In this document: positions 22,240 through 31,304 of the stretch, in pieces
Numbering within the stretch: the stretch's first letter is position 1
Layout of the letters: every line of letters starts with the position of its first letter
NCBI RefSeq assembly: GCF_006494815.1
Contig: NZ_CP041091.1
Location: forward strand, 2,011,001 to 2,075,000
Direction: 5' to 3'
DNA from: Nocardioides sambongensis
Lineage (GTDB): Bacteria > Actinomycetota > Actinomycetes > Propionibacteriales > Nocardioidaceae
DNA length: 64,000 nucleotides
Translations under genes and position numbers: made by a program
Notes under the pieces: model-generated
The model's database searches: none
Seen by the model: only the letters and a program-made list of their open reading frames with translations
Told to the model about the DNA's origin: nothing

Positions 22240-22416
22240 ATGTACTTCACCGATCGCGGGATCGAGGAGCTCCAGAAGCGCCGGGGTGACGAGGAGGTCA
22301 CCCTGGCGTGGCTGGGCGAGCGGCTGCAGGAGTTCACCGACACCCACCCGGAGTTCGAGACCGCGGTGGAGCGGTTCGCCACCTGGCTGGCGCGGTTGGA
22401 CGACCCCGAGGACTGA
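22240..22416 (+). CDS. DUF6104 family small protein
   Basis: A 58-residue acidic, helical protein starting MYFTDRGIEELQKRRGDE and ending FATWLARLDDPED. This matches a small actinobacterial family that regularly follows kgd, and here lies 15 bp after it, probably in the same transcript. The function is unknown; a link to 2-oxoglutarate metabolism is suggested only by the neighbourhood. A very strong hairpin follows the gene. Confidence 0.85.
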   Translation: MYFTDRGIEELQKRRGDEEVTLAWLGERLQEFTDTHPEFETAVERFATWLARLDDPED

Positions 22417-22447
22417 TCGCCCGCCGCGCTCGGGTCCCACCCTGCAC

Positions 22448-22482
22448 GAAGCCGCCGCCGGAGATGCTCCGGCGGCGGCTTC
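22448..22482. terminator. Perfect 16-bp hairpin terminator after kgd
   Basis: GAAGCCGCCGCCGGAG and its exact inverse flank a 3-nt ATG loop, between the plus-strand kgd unit and convergent minus-strand genes. There is no T run; it probably acts on both strands, possibly with Rho. Confidence 0.7.
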
Positions 22483-22537
22483 GTCGTGCTGGCACGGGCG
22501 CGGGCGGTGCTCTCAATCGCCCCTCATCGGTCGCGCC

Positions 22538-22777
22538 TCATTCGTCGCCCCCAGCGTCGCCCCCAGCGTCGTGGTGATCGGACGAGGCGCGGCGTGAGGA
22601 GTCCCGGATCTCGAACAGCTCGGTCGCCAGTCCCCCCACGGCTGCCGCGACGTCGCCCACGGCGCGGGTGATGATCGTGGCGACCTCCCCCACCGTGTGC
22701 GAGGCGGCCTGGGCGCCTGCCTGCAACGCGTCCTTGGTGATCTCGCCCCGGCTGAGGTGGTCGCGTCCGTCGGTCAT
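22538..22777 (-). CDS. Small hypothetical protein
   Basis: A 79-residue protein with a hydrophilic N-terminus (MTDGRDHLSRGEITKDALQ), an amphipathic A/V/T/I-rich middle (about residues 20-58) and a charged D/H/G-rich tail. GGGAGA about 8 nt before the ATG and strongly biased third positions support coding. It is read toward the kgd terminator, 24 bp downstream of the desaturase gene, so probably the last gene of that unit. The middle could be a membrane-surface helix; no family was recognised. Confidence 0.6.
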   Translation of the reverse strand: MTDGRDHLSRGEITKDALQAGAQAASHTVGEVATIITRAVGDVAAAVGGLATELFEIRDSSRRASSDHHDAGGDAGGDE

Positions 22778-22801
22778 GTCACCAGTCTCCCGCGTGCGCC
22801 C

Positions 22802-23974
22802 TCAGGCCGCCAGGGGCTGCTCGGCGGGGGTGGGCGCCGGCTCCGGGGAGCGGCGCCCGGGCAGGGCGAGCCGGCAGATCTTGCGGGCCACGCTCAGCAG
22901 CTGCCGGTGCAGCGGACCGGTGTTGTAGTCCAGGCCGTAGCGTTCGCAGATCTCGCGCACCTCCTCGGCGATCTGCGGGTAGCGGCGCGCCGGGAGGTCG
23001 GGGAAGAGGTGGTGCTCGATCTGGTGCGACAGGTTGCCCGACATCAGGTGGAAGAGCCGGCTGCCGGTGATGTTCGCCGAGCCGAGCAGCTGGCGCAGGT
23101 ACCACTGCCCGCGGCTCTCGTCCTCGGTCTCCTCGACGGAGAACGAGGCGACCCCGGCCGGGAAGTGGCCGCAGAAGATGATGTTGAACGCCCAGATGTT
23201 GCGGATCAGGTTCGCCGTGGCGTTGCCGGCGAAGGTCAACGGGAACAGCGGACCGGTCAGCGCCGGGAAGAGCAGGTAGTCCTTGACCGCCTGGCGCCGG
23301 ATCTTGCGGATCAGGCCGGGGTAGAGCGGCTTGTTGTCCGCGAGCGACCGCCGGCCGGCGACGATGTTCTCCACCTCGAGGTCGTGCAGGGCCACGCCCC
23401 ACTCGAAGAGCAGCATCAGGAGCAGCGCGTAGACCGGGTTGCCCAGGTAGTAGGGATGCCACTTCTGGTCCGGATCCATCCGCAGGATGCCGTAACCCAC
23501 GTCGCGGTCCTTGCCGACGATGTTGGTGAAGGTGTGGTGGATGTAGTTGTGGCTGTACTTCCACTGCTCGCCCGGGCAGACCGTGTCCCAGTCGAACATC
23601 CGCGAGGACAACGCGGGATCGCCCATCCAGTCGTACTGGCCGTGCATCACGTTGTGGCCGATCTCCATGTTGTCCAGGATCTTGGAGATGCTCAGCGACG
23701 CCACCGCGAGCGGCCAGGCGGGCGGCAGGTAGAACAGCGCGCGCCCGGCCACCTCGAACCGGCGCTGGGCCTTCACCACGTTGCGGATGTAGGTGGCGTC
23801 CTCCTCGCCGAGGTCGGCGATGACCCGCTGGCGGATCGCGTCCATCTCGTCGCCGAAGGCCTGCAGTTGCTCGGGTGTCATCCCGACCCGCGCGGCGATC
23901 CGGCTGTGCGGAGTGTCCTCGTTCGCCGCCGGCGCGGCGGTCCGGCGGGCGGTCGTTGTGCTGTTCGTGGTCAT
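22802..23974 (-). CDS. Membrane acyl desaturase, DesA3-like
   Basis: Di-iron integral-membrane fatty acid desaturase. The three histidine boxes are GHNVMHGQ, HNYIHHTF and HQIEHHLFP, separated by hydrophobic segments, as in the acyl-CoA delta-9 desaturase DesA3 (Rv3229c). Start ATG 23974 with GAGAGGTGA upstream; 390 residues. The ferredoxin-type reductase encoded just upstream on the same strand (62 bp) is the likely electron donor, as with Rv3230c and DesA3. The pair probably introduces double bonds into membrane acyl chains, under control of the divergent TetR regulator. Confidence 0.92.
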   Translation of the reverse strand: MTTNSTTTARRTAAPAANEDTPHSRIAARVGMTPEQLQAFGDEMDAIRQRVIADLGEEDATYIRNVVKAQRRFEVAGRALFYLPPAWPLAVASLSISKILDNMEIGHNVMHGQYDWMGDPALSSRMFDWDTVCPGEQWKYSHNYIHHTFTNIVGKDRDVGYGILRMDPDQKWHPYYLGNPVYALLLMLLFEWGVALHDLEVENIVAGRRSLADNKPLYPGLIRKIRRQAVKDYLLFPALTGPLFPLTFAGNATANLIRNIWAFNIIFCGHFPAGVASFSVEETEDESRGQWYLRQLLGSANITGSRLFHLMSGNLSHQIEHHLFPDLPARRYPQIAEEVREICERYGLDYNTGPLHRQLLSVARKICRLALPGRRSPEPAPTPAEQPLAA

Positions 23975-24036
23975 CTGGTTCACCTCTCGAAGGGTGGGGA
24001 GCGTGTGCTGGGGAGTGCGCATCGCGGAGCGCGCGC

Positions 24037-25158
24037 CTAGAGGTCGACCTGGCAGTCACCGACGGGGCGGGTCACGCAGATCCGGATCTCCTCGTCCGGC
24101 AGCGAGGACTCCTCGCCGGTCAGCACGTTGCGGGTGGTGCCGGCCGTCTTGGTCGCGGTGCAGGAGAAGCAGATGCCCATCCGGCATCCGAACTCCGGAC
24201 GCAGGCCGAGCTCCTCGGCCTGCTCGAGCAGGGTGGCGGTGCCCGCCGCGCCCGACACCGCCGAGCGCGCGAAGGTCACCACCCCGTCCACGTCGTCCTC
24301 GTCGCCGGCGGCCCGGGCGACGGACGGCTTGAAGAACTCCATCCGCAGCCGCGACGAGTCCCGGTAGGCGTCGGTGACCAGCTCGACGAGGCCCGCAGGA
24401 CCGCACAGCCAGGTGTCGACGTCGGCGTAGTCGGGCACCAGACGGCGCAGCTCGAATTCGCTGAAGCGGTGGTCGCCGTGGCGAAGGTGCACCGTGACCC
24501 CGTTGTCGGCCTCGGCGATCGCAGCCAGCTCGTCGGCGAAGATCTGGTCCTCGAGGCTGCGCGCGTAGTGCAGGAAGGTCACTCGGCGGCCGGCGTGGCC
24601 GTCGTACCCGTCCCGGAGGAGGGTGCGCAGCATGGACATGGCCGGGGTGATCCCGGAGCCGCCGGTGATGAAGAGCAGGTGGTTGTTGGTGGGGGTCGCC
24701 GGACTCTCGGAGAGGGTGAACTCTCCGCGCGCCTGGCTCAGGTGCACGATCTCGCCGGGCTCCGCCCCTTCGACCAGGTACGACGACACCTGGCCCTCCG
24801 CGTGCGCGCGGACGGTCAGCGTGAACTCGTCACCGGGCGCGGACGCCGCCGAGGAGATGGAGAACGCCCGGGTGAGCCGCTTGGCCGCGCCGGGCATCTC
24901 GACGCCGACGAGGACGTGCTGCCCGGCGCGGTGTCCGCGCCAGCTCGTCGTGGGCCGGAGGGTCAGGGTGGCGACGGGCGCGTCGCCCTCGGCGGACGTC
25001 TCCCGGCGGATGTCGACGATGCGCGCCCGCACCTCGTGGGCAGCCCACATCGGGTTGAACTGCTCGAGGTAGCGGTCCACGCCGTGCGGTGCGGTGAGGG
25101 CAGCGACCAGGCGGGAGCGGAGCACCCGTCCGATCGGTTCGGCGGTCAGGGCCGTCAT
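24037..25158 (-). CDS. Ferredoxin reductase with FAD, NAD(P) and 2Fe-2S domains (desaturase partner)
   Basis: Electron donor protein of 373 residues. Order: flavin-binding barrel (RAFSISSAA), NAD(P)-binding domain (FITGGSGITPAMSML, WLCGPAGLVE) and a C-terminal plant-type ferredoxin with FGCRMGICFSC and a later cysteine in EIRICVTRP. Start ATG 25158 has GGAGG at ideal spacing. It matches Rv3230c, the NADPH oxidoreductase that supplies DesA3, and the desaturase gene follows directly. The 141-bp region upstream is shared with a divergent TetR gene and contains a palindrome. Confidence 0.92.
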   Translation of the reverse strand: MTALTAEPIGRVLRSRLVAALTAPHGVDRYLEQFNPMWAAHEVRARIVDIRRETSAEGDAPVATLTLRPTTSWRGHRAGQHVLVGVEMPGAAKRLTRAFSISSAASAPGDEFTLTVRAHAEGQVSSYLVEGAEPGEIVHLSQARGEFTLSESPATPTNNHLLFITGGSGITPAMSMLRTLLRDGYDGHAGRRVTFLHYARSLEDQIFADELAAIAEADNGVTVHLRHGDHRFSEFELRRLVPDYADVDTWLCGPAGLVELVTDAYRDSSRLRMEFFKPSVARAAGDEDDVDGVVTFARSAVSGAAGTATLLEQAEELGLRPEFGCRMGICFSCTATKTAGTTRNVLTGEESSLPDEEIRICVTRPVGDCQVDL

Positions 25159-25266
25159 GGCACCTCCTGGGTGTCGAACGATGCTCGACCGAGTTTCGGT
25201 GAACATCCGTACACCCAAAGGATGCCCGCGACGACGCGTCGCGGTCAACAGCCGTCGGCAGTGAGA

Positions 25267-25282
25267 GTGCACACATGTGCAC
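25267..25282. promoter_or_regulatory. Palindromic operator between desaturase operon and TetR gene
   Basis: GTGCACACATGTGCAC contains GTGCACA and its exact inverse around a 2-nt centre. It lies just upstream of the TAGGAT -10 box of the TetR gene and upstream of the divergent reductase, so it is a likely TetR-type operator for both. Confidence 0.6.
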
Positions 25283-25287
25283 CGGCG

Positions 25288-25293
25288 TAGGAT
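25288..25293 (+). promoter_or_regulatory. -10 box of the TetR gene (leaderless transcript)
   Basis: TAGGAT ends 6 nt before GTG 25300, so transcription should begin at the start codon. It sits 5 bp after the palindromic operator, which would block it when occupied. Confidence 0.55.
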
Positions 25294-25299
25294 GCCGGC

Positions 25300-25929
25300 G
25301 TGACCACCTCCCCGCTGACCCGCGCCGAGCAGAAGGAGCGCACCCGCCGCGCCGTCCTCGACGCGGCGCTCGGGCTCTGCGAGGACGCCCCGCTGGCGGC
25401 CCTCTCACTGCGCCAGGTCGCCAAGGAGGTCGGCATCGTGCCGACCGCGTTCTACCGTCACTTCGCCTCGATCGAGGACCTGGGCCTGGCGCTGGTCGAG
25501 GAGTCGCTCGCGACGCTGCGCGGCGTGCTGCGGGACGTGCGGCGCGGACCGGGGCCCTCCTACGCCGCGATCATCGACGCCTCGGTGGCCGTCCTGGTCG
25601 ACCACGTACGACGCCAGCGGCGCCACTTCACCTTCATCGCCCGGGAGCGGATGGCCGGACCACCCGCCGTACGGGACGCCATCGCGACCGGCATCGGACT
25701 CTTCGAGCGCGAGCTGGCCACCGACCTGGCGCACCTGCCCGGGACCGACACCTGGGCGGCCGAGGACCTCCGCATCCTCTCCGACCTGATCGTCTCCGCG
25801 ATGGTCACCACCGCGGAGAAGCTGGTCGGCACCGAGGCAGGCTCCCCCGCGGAGTCCGCCGTCGCCGCCACCGCTCGCGCTCAGCTGCGGATGACGCTGG
25901 TCGGCGCCGCCAACTGGCACCCGGCCTGA
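25300..25929 (+). CDS. TetR-family regulator, FabR/DesT-like
   Basis: A 209-residue regulator with an N-terminal helix-turn-helix (residues about 10-58: LSLRQVAKEVGIVPTAFYRHF) and an all-helical ligand domain. The N-terminal pattern LTRAEQKERTRRAVLDAAL resembles the FabR/DesT-like branch that senses acyl chains. It is divergent from the reductase-desaturase operon with a palindrome between, so control of membrane unsaturation is the best guess. Ligand and operator use are inferred, not shown. Confidence 0.85.
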   Translation: MTTSPLTRAEQKERTRRAVLDAALGLCEDAPLAALSLRQVAKEVGIVPTAFYRHFASIEDLGLALVEESLATLRGVLRDVRRGPGPSYAAIIDASVAVLVDHVRRQRRHFTFIARERMAGPPAVRDAIATGIGLFERELATDLAHLPGTDTWAAEDLRILSDLIVSAMVTTAEKLVGTEAGSPAESAVAATARAQLRMTLVGAANWHPA

Positions 25930-25960
25930 TCGGACCCGCGGCCCCGCCCGGGCCGGCGGG

Positions 25961-27465
25961 TCAGTGCGCCGCCGGCACGCCCTCGGGCGCCTCGACCTTC
26001 GACGGCAGCAGGACCGCGGTGACGACCACCACGACCGCGATCAGCGCGCCCCCGGCGAAGGCCCACTGCAGGCCTCCCATCGCCGCGTCGACCGGATCCG
26101 CCCCGCCGGCCAGCAGGCTGTCCGCACGGTTGTCCATCACCACGATCAGTGCCGCGGTCCCGATCGCGCCGGCGACCTGCTGGAGGGTGCCCAGCAGGGA
26201 GCTGCCGTGCGAGTAGAGGTGCGGCGGGAGGTCACCGAGGCCGAGGGTGAACACCGGGGTGAAGACCATCGCCAGGCAGATCATCAGGACCATGTGGATC
26301 GCCAGGACCACGCCGAACGGGGTGTCCAGGGCGAGCCGGGTCAGCAGCCCGAGCGCGACCACCATGCCGATCGAGCCCGGGATCACCAGCGGCCGCGAGC
26401 CGAACCGGTCGTAGAGCTTGCCGACCTGCGGGCCGAGCAGGCCCATCACGATTCCACCCGGCATGACCAGGAGGCCGGCCTCCAGCTCGCTCAGACCGCG
26501 CAGCGTCTGCAGGTAGAGCGGCAGCAGGATCATCGAGCCGAGGAACGCCATGAAGCCGGCCGACATCAGCACCAGCGACAGCGCGTAGGTGCGGTGGGTG
26601 AGGGTCCGCAGGTCGAGCAGTGGCGAGTCGGTGCGCTGCAGCACCACCTGGTAGACGGCGAACGCCACGACCATCGCCACGCCGACGCCGATGAACGCCG
26701 CCGGCTGGATCCACGAGCCGACGCCCAGCCTGCTCAGTCCGTAGACCAGGCTGCTGAAGCCACCCGCCGCCAGCACCACGCTGAGCCAGGACGGGCTCCC
26801 CCGGTCGGCTCCCCGACGTTCTCCAGCAGGCGCATCCCCCACAGCCCGACCAGGACGGCGATCGGCAGCACGAACACGAAGATCAGCCGCCACGAGCCGA
26901 GTTCCAGGATCACCCCGGAGACGGCCGGGCCCATCGCCGGCGCGCAGGACATCGCCAGCGTCACGTTGCCCATCACCCGCCCGCGGTCCTGGGGCGCGAC
27001 GACGGTCATCAGCGTCGTCATCAGCAGCGGCATCATCACCGCGGTGCCGGCGGCCTGGACGACGCGGCCGACCAGGAGAACCTCGAAGCTGGGCGCAACC
27101 GCGGCGATCGCGGTGCCGATGGTGAAGGTGATCATCGCCGAGCCGTAGGCGACCCGGGTCGTCACCCGCTGCAGGAACCAGCCGGTCACCGGGATCACCG
27201 CGGCCATGGTCAGCATGAAGACCGTCGAGAGCCACTGCGCGGACCGCTCGCTGACGCCGAAGTCGGCCATCAGCCGCGGAATCGCGTTGACCATGATGGT
27301 CTCGTTGAGGATGACCACGAACGTCGCCGCGACCAGCAGCACGATCACCAGCGGCGTCCGTCCGGACGGCGCGAACTCGTTCTCGAACTCGGCCAGGTCC
27401 GCGTCGCCGGGCTCACCCGGCTCCGGGCGGGGCGAGGTGGTGGTCGGGTCGGTGGGCGCACTCAT
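25961..27465 (-). CDS. DHA2-type MFS drug transporter, frameshifted
   Basis: Proton-driven efflux permease of the 14-helix DHA2 group. The first half (from ATG 27465) reads VVILNETIMVNAIPRLM, then QWLSTVFMLTMAAVIPVTGWF and motif C-like SCAPAMGPAVSGVIL. The second half (PSWLSVVLAAGGFSSLVYG to the C-terminus) is in another frame. The break is in a run of five C (26798-26802 on plus); six would give one open frame of 501 residues. I treat it as one gene with a probable sequencing error. No dedicated regulator is adjacent: the TetR gene at the left end is convergent and better matched to the desaturase operon. Confidence 0.85.
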
Positions 27466-27765
27466 GCTGGGTCCTCTTCGCTGTCAGGGGCCGATCGCCC
27501 GGTACGACGTGGCCCGCGACGCATCCGGTGCACGGCCGGCGGCGTCGGTCGACGGGTTCGCCTGTGCCACGAACGGCGGGTCACCGATACGACCGCCCGG
27601 GACGGGCTTCCTCATCGGTGACCGGTCCACCGCGGCTGCTGCCGCGGGCGACGAACGCGGGCGCCCGGTCACGAGCAGCAATGCTCACCGACGCTGCGGT
27701 ATTCCCGCGAACGAATATCGACCCGCGGCCGAACGATGCGGGACCGGGGTCGGTCGCCGCTCCGG
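27466..27765. other. 300-bp intergenic region with no recognised feature
   Basis: Between the MFS gene start and the end of the zinc-type dehydrogenase gene. Short open frames here have no convincing start, ribosome site or family match. It must hold the MFS promoter, but no clear -10/-35 pair or palindrome stands out. Confidence 0.5.
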
Positions 27766-28734
27766 TCAACGGGTCAGCACGATCTTGCCGAAGAGGTCGC
27801 CCGCGGCCATCGCCTCGAGTCCCTCCCGGGCCCGGTCCATCGGCAGTGCCCGGTCCACCAGCGGGCGGGTGCCGGTCGCCTCCAGCATCGCCACCAGCGC
27901 GGCCAGCTCGCCACGGGTGCCCATCGTCGAGCCGATCACGCTCAGCTGCTTGAAGAAGATCTGCGGGAGCATCGCGTCGTCGAGCCGCGGGCCGGAGGTC
28001 GCCCCGGAGGTGACCAGGCGGCCGCCCGGGCGCAGCGAGCGGACCGAGTGCTCCCAGGTCGCCCGGCCCACGGTCTCCATCACCGCGTCGACCTTGGCCG
28101 GCAGCCGCGTCCCGGACAGGTAGGTCTCGTGGGCCCCCAGCTCGGCGGCACGGGCCAGCTTCGCCTCGTCGCGGCTGGTCGCGACCACCTTGAGGCCGCC
28201 GGCCCGCGCCAGCACGATCAGCGCGGTCGCCATGCCACCCCCCGCGCCCTGCACCAGGACCGACTCCCCCGGCACCATCCGCCCCTGGACGAAGAGCATC
28301 CGGTAGGCGGTGAGCCAGGCGGTCGGCACGCAAGCCGCCTCCGCGAACGACAGCGACGGCGGCTTGGCGATCACGTTGCGCCGCGGCACCGCGACCTTCT
28401 CGGCGAAGGTGCCCTGATGCACCTCGGTCAGCAGCGACCGGTCGGGGTCGAGGGTCTCGTCGCCGGACCAGTCCGGGTCCGAGATGACCGCGTGCACGAT
28501 CACCTCGTTGCCGTCCTCGTCCAGACCCGAGGCGTCGCAGCCCAGGATCATCGGGAGCCGCTCCGCCTTGATCCCGACCCCGCGCAGGGTCCACAGGTCG
28601 TGGTGGTTGAGGGAGGCCGCCTTCACCGTCACCGTCGTCCACCCGTCCGGCGCGGAGGGCTCCGGGCGCTCGCCGACCACCAGTCCGGCGAGCGGGTCGT
28701 CGGGGTGGAAGGACTCGGCGTACACGGCGAACAT
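27766..28734 (-). CDS. Zinc-type alcohol dehydrogenase / quinone oxidoreductase family protein
   Basis: Medium-chain dehydrogenase/reductase of 322 residues. The N-terminal GroES-like domain has SLNHHDLWTLRGVG and ILGCDASGLDEDGNEV; the nucleotide-binding domain has VLVQGAGGGMATALIVLARA and VVATSRDEAKL, pointing to NADPH use. The structural-zinc cysteine cluster of true alcohol dehydrogenases is missing, so it is closer to the quinone oxidoreductase branch. The substrate is unknown. It stands alone, with 85 bp to the malic enzyme gene upstream on the same strand. Confidence 0.85.
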   Translation of the reverse strand: MFAVYAESFHPDDPLAGLVVGERPEPSAPDGWTTVTVKAASLNHHDLWTLRGVGIKAERLPMILGCDASGLDEDGNEVIVHAVISDPDWSGDETLDPDRSLLTEVHQGTFAEKVAVPRRNVIAKPPSLSFAEAACVPTAWLTAYRMLFVQGRMVPGESVLVQGAGGGMATALIVLARAGGLKVVATSRDEAKLARAAELGAHETYLSGTRLPAKVDAVMETVGRATWEHSVRSLRPGGRLVTSGATSGPRLDDAMLPQIFFKQLSVIGSTMGTRGELAALVAMLEATGTRPLVDRALPMDRAREGLEAMAAGDLFGKIVLTR

Positions 28735-28819
28735 GGCCGCGAGACTAGCGAGCGGACGCGGCGCCCGGTGGGCGTGCCGACGTCGGATGGGTCACAGCCG
28801 TAGCCGGGGCCCGCACCGC

Positions 28820-30031
28820 TCAGGCGCGGGCGACCCCGTCACGTCGGGCCGCATCGGCCACCGCAGCGGCGACCGCGGGACCGACCCGCGGGTCGAACGG
28901 CGAGGGGATCACCAGGTCCTCGGTGAGGTCGTCGCCGACCAGCGCGGCGAGCGCGTCGGCGGCGGCGACCTTCATCCCCTCGGTGATCGCGGAGGCCCGC
29001 GCGTCGAAGGCGCCCCGGAAGATGCCGGGGAAGGCGAGCACGTTGTTGATCTGGTTCGGGAAGTCCGACCGGCCGGTCGCCACGATCCGCGCGTGCCGGT
29101 GCGCCACGTCCGGGTGCACCTCCGGGTTCGGGTTCGCCATCGCGAAGATGATCGCGTCGTCGGCCATCGTGGCGACGATCTCCTCGGGGATCGTGCCACC
29201 GGAGACGCCCACGTAGACGTCGGCGCCGGCGAACGCGTCGGCGAGGCTGCCGCTGCGACCGGTGCGGTCCGCGGTGAGCTGCGCGAGCTCCTTCTTGACC
29301 GGGGTGAGGTCGTGCCGGTCGGAGGAGACGACTCCCTTGCGGTCGGTCACCACGATGTCCTCGATGCCGGCCGCGAGCAGGATCTTGGCGATCGCGACAC
29401 CGGCGGCGCCGGCTCCGGAGATCACCACCCGGGTCCGGTCGGCGCTGCGCCCGGTGAGCTTGAGCGCGTTGACCAGGGCCGCCAGGGTGACCACGGCGGT
29501 CCCGTGCTGGTCGTCGTGGAAGACGGGGATGTCGAGGCGCTCCTTGAGCCGGTCCTCGATCTCGAAGCACCGCGGGGCGGAGATGTCCTCGAGGTTGACG
29601 CCGCCGAAGCTCGGCGCGAGCCGCACGACCGTCTCGATGATCTCGTCCACGTCGGTGGTGGCCAGGCAGATGGGCACGCCGTCGACGCCGCCGAACTGCT
29701 TGAAGAGGACGGCCTTGCCCTCCATCACCGGCATGGCGGCGGCGGGACCGATGTCACCGAGGCCCAGCACCGCGGTGCCGTCGGTGACGATCGCGACCGT
29801 GTTCGGCACCCACGTGTAGTGCTGCGTCATCGCGGGATCGGCTGCGATCGCCTCGCACACCTCGGCCACGCCGGGGGTGTAGGCGAGAGAGAGCTGGTCC
29901 TTGGTCGCCACCTCGGCCGTCGCCACGGTCTCGAGCTTGCCGCCCACGTGGAGGTCGAAGACCGGTTCACCCGCGCGAGGGTGGGAGGGAGGGGTCGGAA
30001 CGTCAGCAGCCACGAGGTACGAGTTTGGCAC
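28820..30031 (-). CDS. NAD(P)-dependent malic enzyme
   Basis: Oxidative decarboxylation of malate to pyruvate, supplying pyruvate and NAD(P)H. Motifs: SLAYTPGVAEVCEAIA, TAVLGLGDIGPAAAMPVMEGK, DDQHGTAVVTLAAL (metal/substrate binding), the Rossmann VISGAGAAGVAIAKIL, and ANPNPEVHPD. At 403 residues it is the short bacterial form without a phosphotransacetylase domain. Start taken as GTG 30031 with GAGGA just before; GTG 30013 is possible. Confidence 0.93.
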   Translation of the reverse strand: MPNSYLVAADVPTPPSHPRAGEPVFDLHVGGKLETVATAEVATKDQLSLAYTPGVAEVCEAIAADPAMTQHYTWVPNTVAIVTDGTAVLGLGDIGPAAAMPVMEGKAVLFKQFGGVDGVPICLATTDVDEIIETVVRLAPSFGGVNLEDISAPRCFEIEDRLKERLDIPVFHDDQHGTAVVTLAALVNALKLTGRSADRTRVVISGAGAAGVAIAKILLAAGIEDIVVTDRKGVVSSDRHDLTPVKKELAQLTADRTGRSGSLADAFAGADVYVGVSGGTIPEEIVATMADDAIIFAMANPNPEVHPDVAHRHARIVATGRSDFPNQINNVLAFPGIFRGAFDARASAITEGMKVAAADALAALVGDDLTEDLVIPSPFDPRVGPAVAAAVADAARRDGVARA

Positions 30032-30105
30032 ATGTCCTCGGCGGGTCCGCCGGGTCCCGCCCACTGGGCCCACCTCCGCCGGAGGGTCCGACCGGTCCCG
30101 CCCGA

Positions 30106-30510
30106 TCAGTCGCGCCCGGCCGTTCCGGAGGGTGCCGGCAGCCGACGGCGCGGCCGCGGCCAGACACGCGCGCGCACCACTCCGAGGATCCGCTCGTCCG
30201 GGATCGGCCCGCGGTGACGCGAGTCGACACCCACCGGCGCCGCGTCGCCCACCAGCCACCACCCGGTACGACGCCGCTCGACCGCCCGCTTGACCACCAC
30301 CGCCCCGTCGGGGAACCGGGCGACCACGACGTCGCCGGCGCGGGGCTCGACGTCGTACCGGACCAGGAGCCGGTCGCCGGGGGCCAGCGTGGGGCGCATC
30401 GACTCGCCGTGCACGACCGCCATCCCGACCCGGGGCAGACGCCGCTCCAGGGGGCCGGATCCGGCTCGATCCGGGCCTTCGGGCCGGTCCGCCGTTGCTC
30501 GTCTCGCCAC
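30106..30510 (-). CDS. sodX: Nickel-type superoxide dismutase maturation protease (S26)
   Basis: Signal-peptidase-like serine/lysine protease expected to remove the NiSOD propeptide. The catalytic serine is in HGESMRPTLAPGDRLLV and the lysine in VVVKRAVERR; PDERILGV is the C-terminal box. It lacks an evident membrane anchor, as usual for SodX. It is divergent from sodN, 79 bp away, which fixes the role. Start is uncertain: GTG 30510 is preferred for length and position, ATG 30537 is in frame upstream. Confidence 0.9.
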   Translation of the reverse strand: MARRATADRPEGPDRAGSGPLERRLPRVGMAVVHGESMRPTLAPGDRLLVRYDVEPRAGDVVVARFPDGAVVVKRAVERRRTGWWLVGDAAPVGVDSRHRGPIPDERILGVVRARVWPRPRRRLPAPSGTAGRD

Positions 30511-30589
30511 GACGAGTAGTGTCGCAGGCAGCATCAATCAACCGTGAGAACGCGCGTCACCACCCGGTGATCGCCAGAGAGGATCAGGC

Positions 30590-30988
30590 ATGCTCTCCCG
30601 ACTTTTCGCCCGCACGATCGACGTCTCCGCCCACTGCGACCTCCCTTGTGGGGTCTACGACCCGGCCCAGGCCCGGATCGAGGCCGAGTCGGTCAAGGCC
30701 GTCATCGCCAAGGCCGCCGACAGCGACGACCCGGACTTCCGCACCCGTGCCGTGCTGATCAAGGAGCAGCGCTCCGAGCTGGTCAAGCACCACCTCTGGG
30801 TGCTGTGGACCGACTACTTCAAGCCGCCGCACTTCGAGAAGTACCCGCAGCTGCACACCCTCGTCAACGAGGCCACCAAGCTCGCCGGCGCGGCCGGCAC
30901 CAAGGGCACGATGGACGCCGAGGCCGCCGACCAACTCCTCGCCAAGATCGACGAGATCGCCGAGATCTTCTGGGAGACGAAGAAGTGA
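30590..30988 (+). CDS. sodN: Nickel-containing superoxide dismutase
   Basis: Cytoplasmic NiSOD disproportionating superoxide. The 132-residue precursor has a 14-residue propeptide (MLSRLFARTIDVSA) before the nickel hook HCDLPCGVYDP; after cleavage His15 becomes the N-terminal ligand with Cys16 and Cys20. The four-helix core follows (VLIKEQRSELVKHHLWVLW, then DYFKPPHFEKYP). RBS AGAGGA lies just upstream. The divergent sodX supplies the protease. A strong terminator hairpin follows the stop. Confidence 0.97.
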   Translation: MLSRLFARTIDVSAHCDLPCGVYDPAQARIEAESVKAVIAKAADSDDPDFRTRAVLIKEQRSELVKHHLWVLWTDYFKPPHFEKYPQLHTLVNEATKLAGAAGTKGTMDAEAADQLLAKIDEIAEIFWETKK

Positions 30989-31004
30989 GCTGACAGCTCC
31001 ACCG

Positions 31005-31038
31005 AACGCCTCGAGACCCGCCCGGGTCTCGGGGCGTT
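31005..31038 (+). terminator. Terminator after sodN
   Basis: AACGCC-T-CGAGACCCG pairs with CGGGTCTCG-G-GGCGTT around a 2-nt loop, a stem of about 16 pairs 17 bp after the sodN stop, followed by CTGCATTTCTC. Confidence 0.75.
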
Positions 31039-31100
31039 CTGCATTTCTCGGGTCCGGGATCCGCGCCCCGCCCTCCCTCGCGTCTCCCCCCGTGCGCGAG

Positions 31101-31118
31101 GCGGAGAGATTTCTCCGC
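31101..31118. repeat. Inverted repeat upstream of the lysine-rich protein gene
   Basis: GCGGAGA and its exact inverse TCTCCGC flank a GATT loop, about 190 bp before the lysine-rich protein start, in the 266-bp gap after the sodN terminator. Role unknown: operator or leader hairpin. No clear promoter was seen in the rest of the gap. Confidence 0.4.
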
Positions 31119-31304
31119 GCGGACTCGTAACCCCGGCGCCCGGCAGGCGTTGGGAGGGACGTACGCGAATTCTGTGATCTAGGTCTCGGGTTCCTCGGTT
31201 CAGGGCTAGCGTGCGGCCACCGTCGAGCACGCGCTCGGATTACTGGTCCGCCGTTCTCCGTGGAGCAAGGAACCGGCGGCCGACTCTGGAGGGAGTAACC
31301 CGCA

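Noticed and set aside
30557..30570. Inverted repeat TCACC-ACCC-GGTGA before sodN as a Nur (nickel) box
   Set aside because: It does not match the TTGCA-type Nur motif, the arms are only 5 bp and such pairs are common by chance in this GC-rich sequence.
31160..31304. Possible c-di-AMP (ydaO-type) riboswitch before the lysine-rich protein
   Set aside because: GCAAGGAACCGGCGG and a GGAGGGAGTAA segment recall parts of the motif, but the paired core and the GGTGAATC-like element are not convincing. A covariance search (RF00379) would decide.
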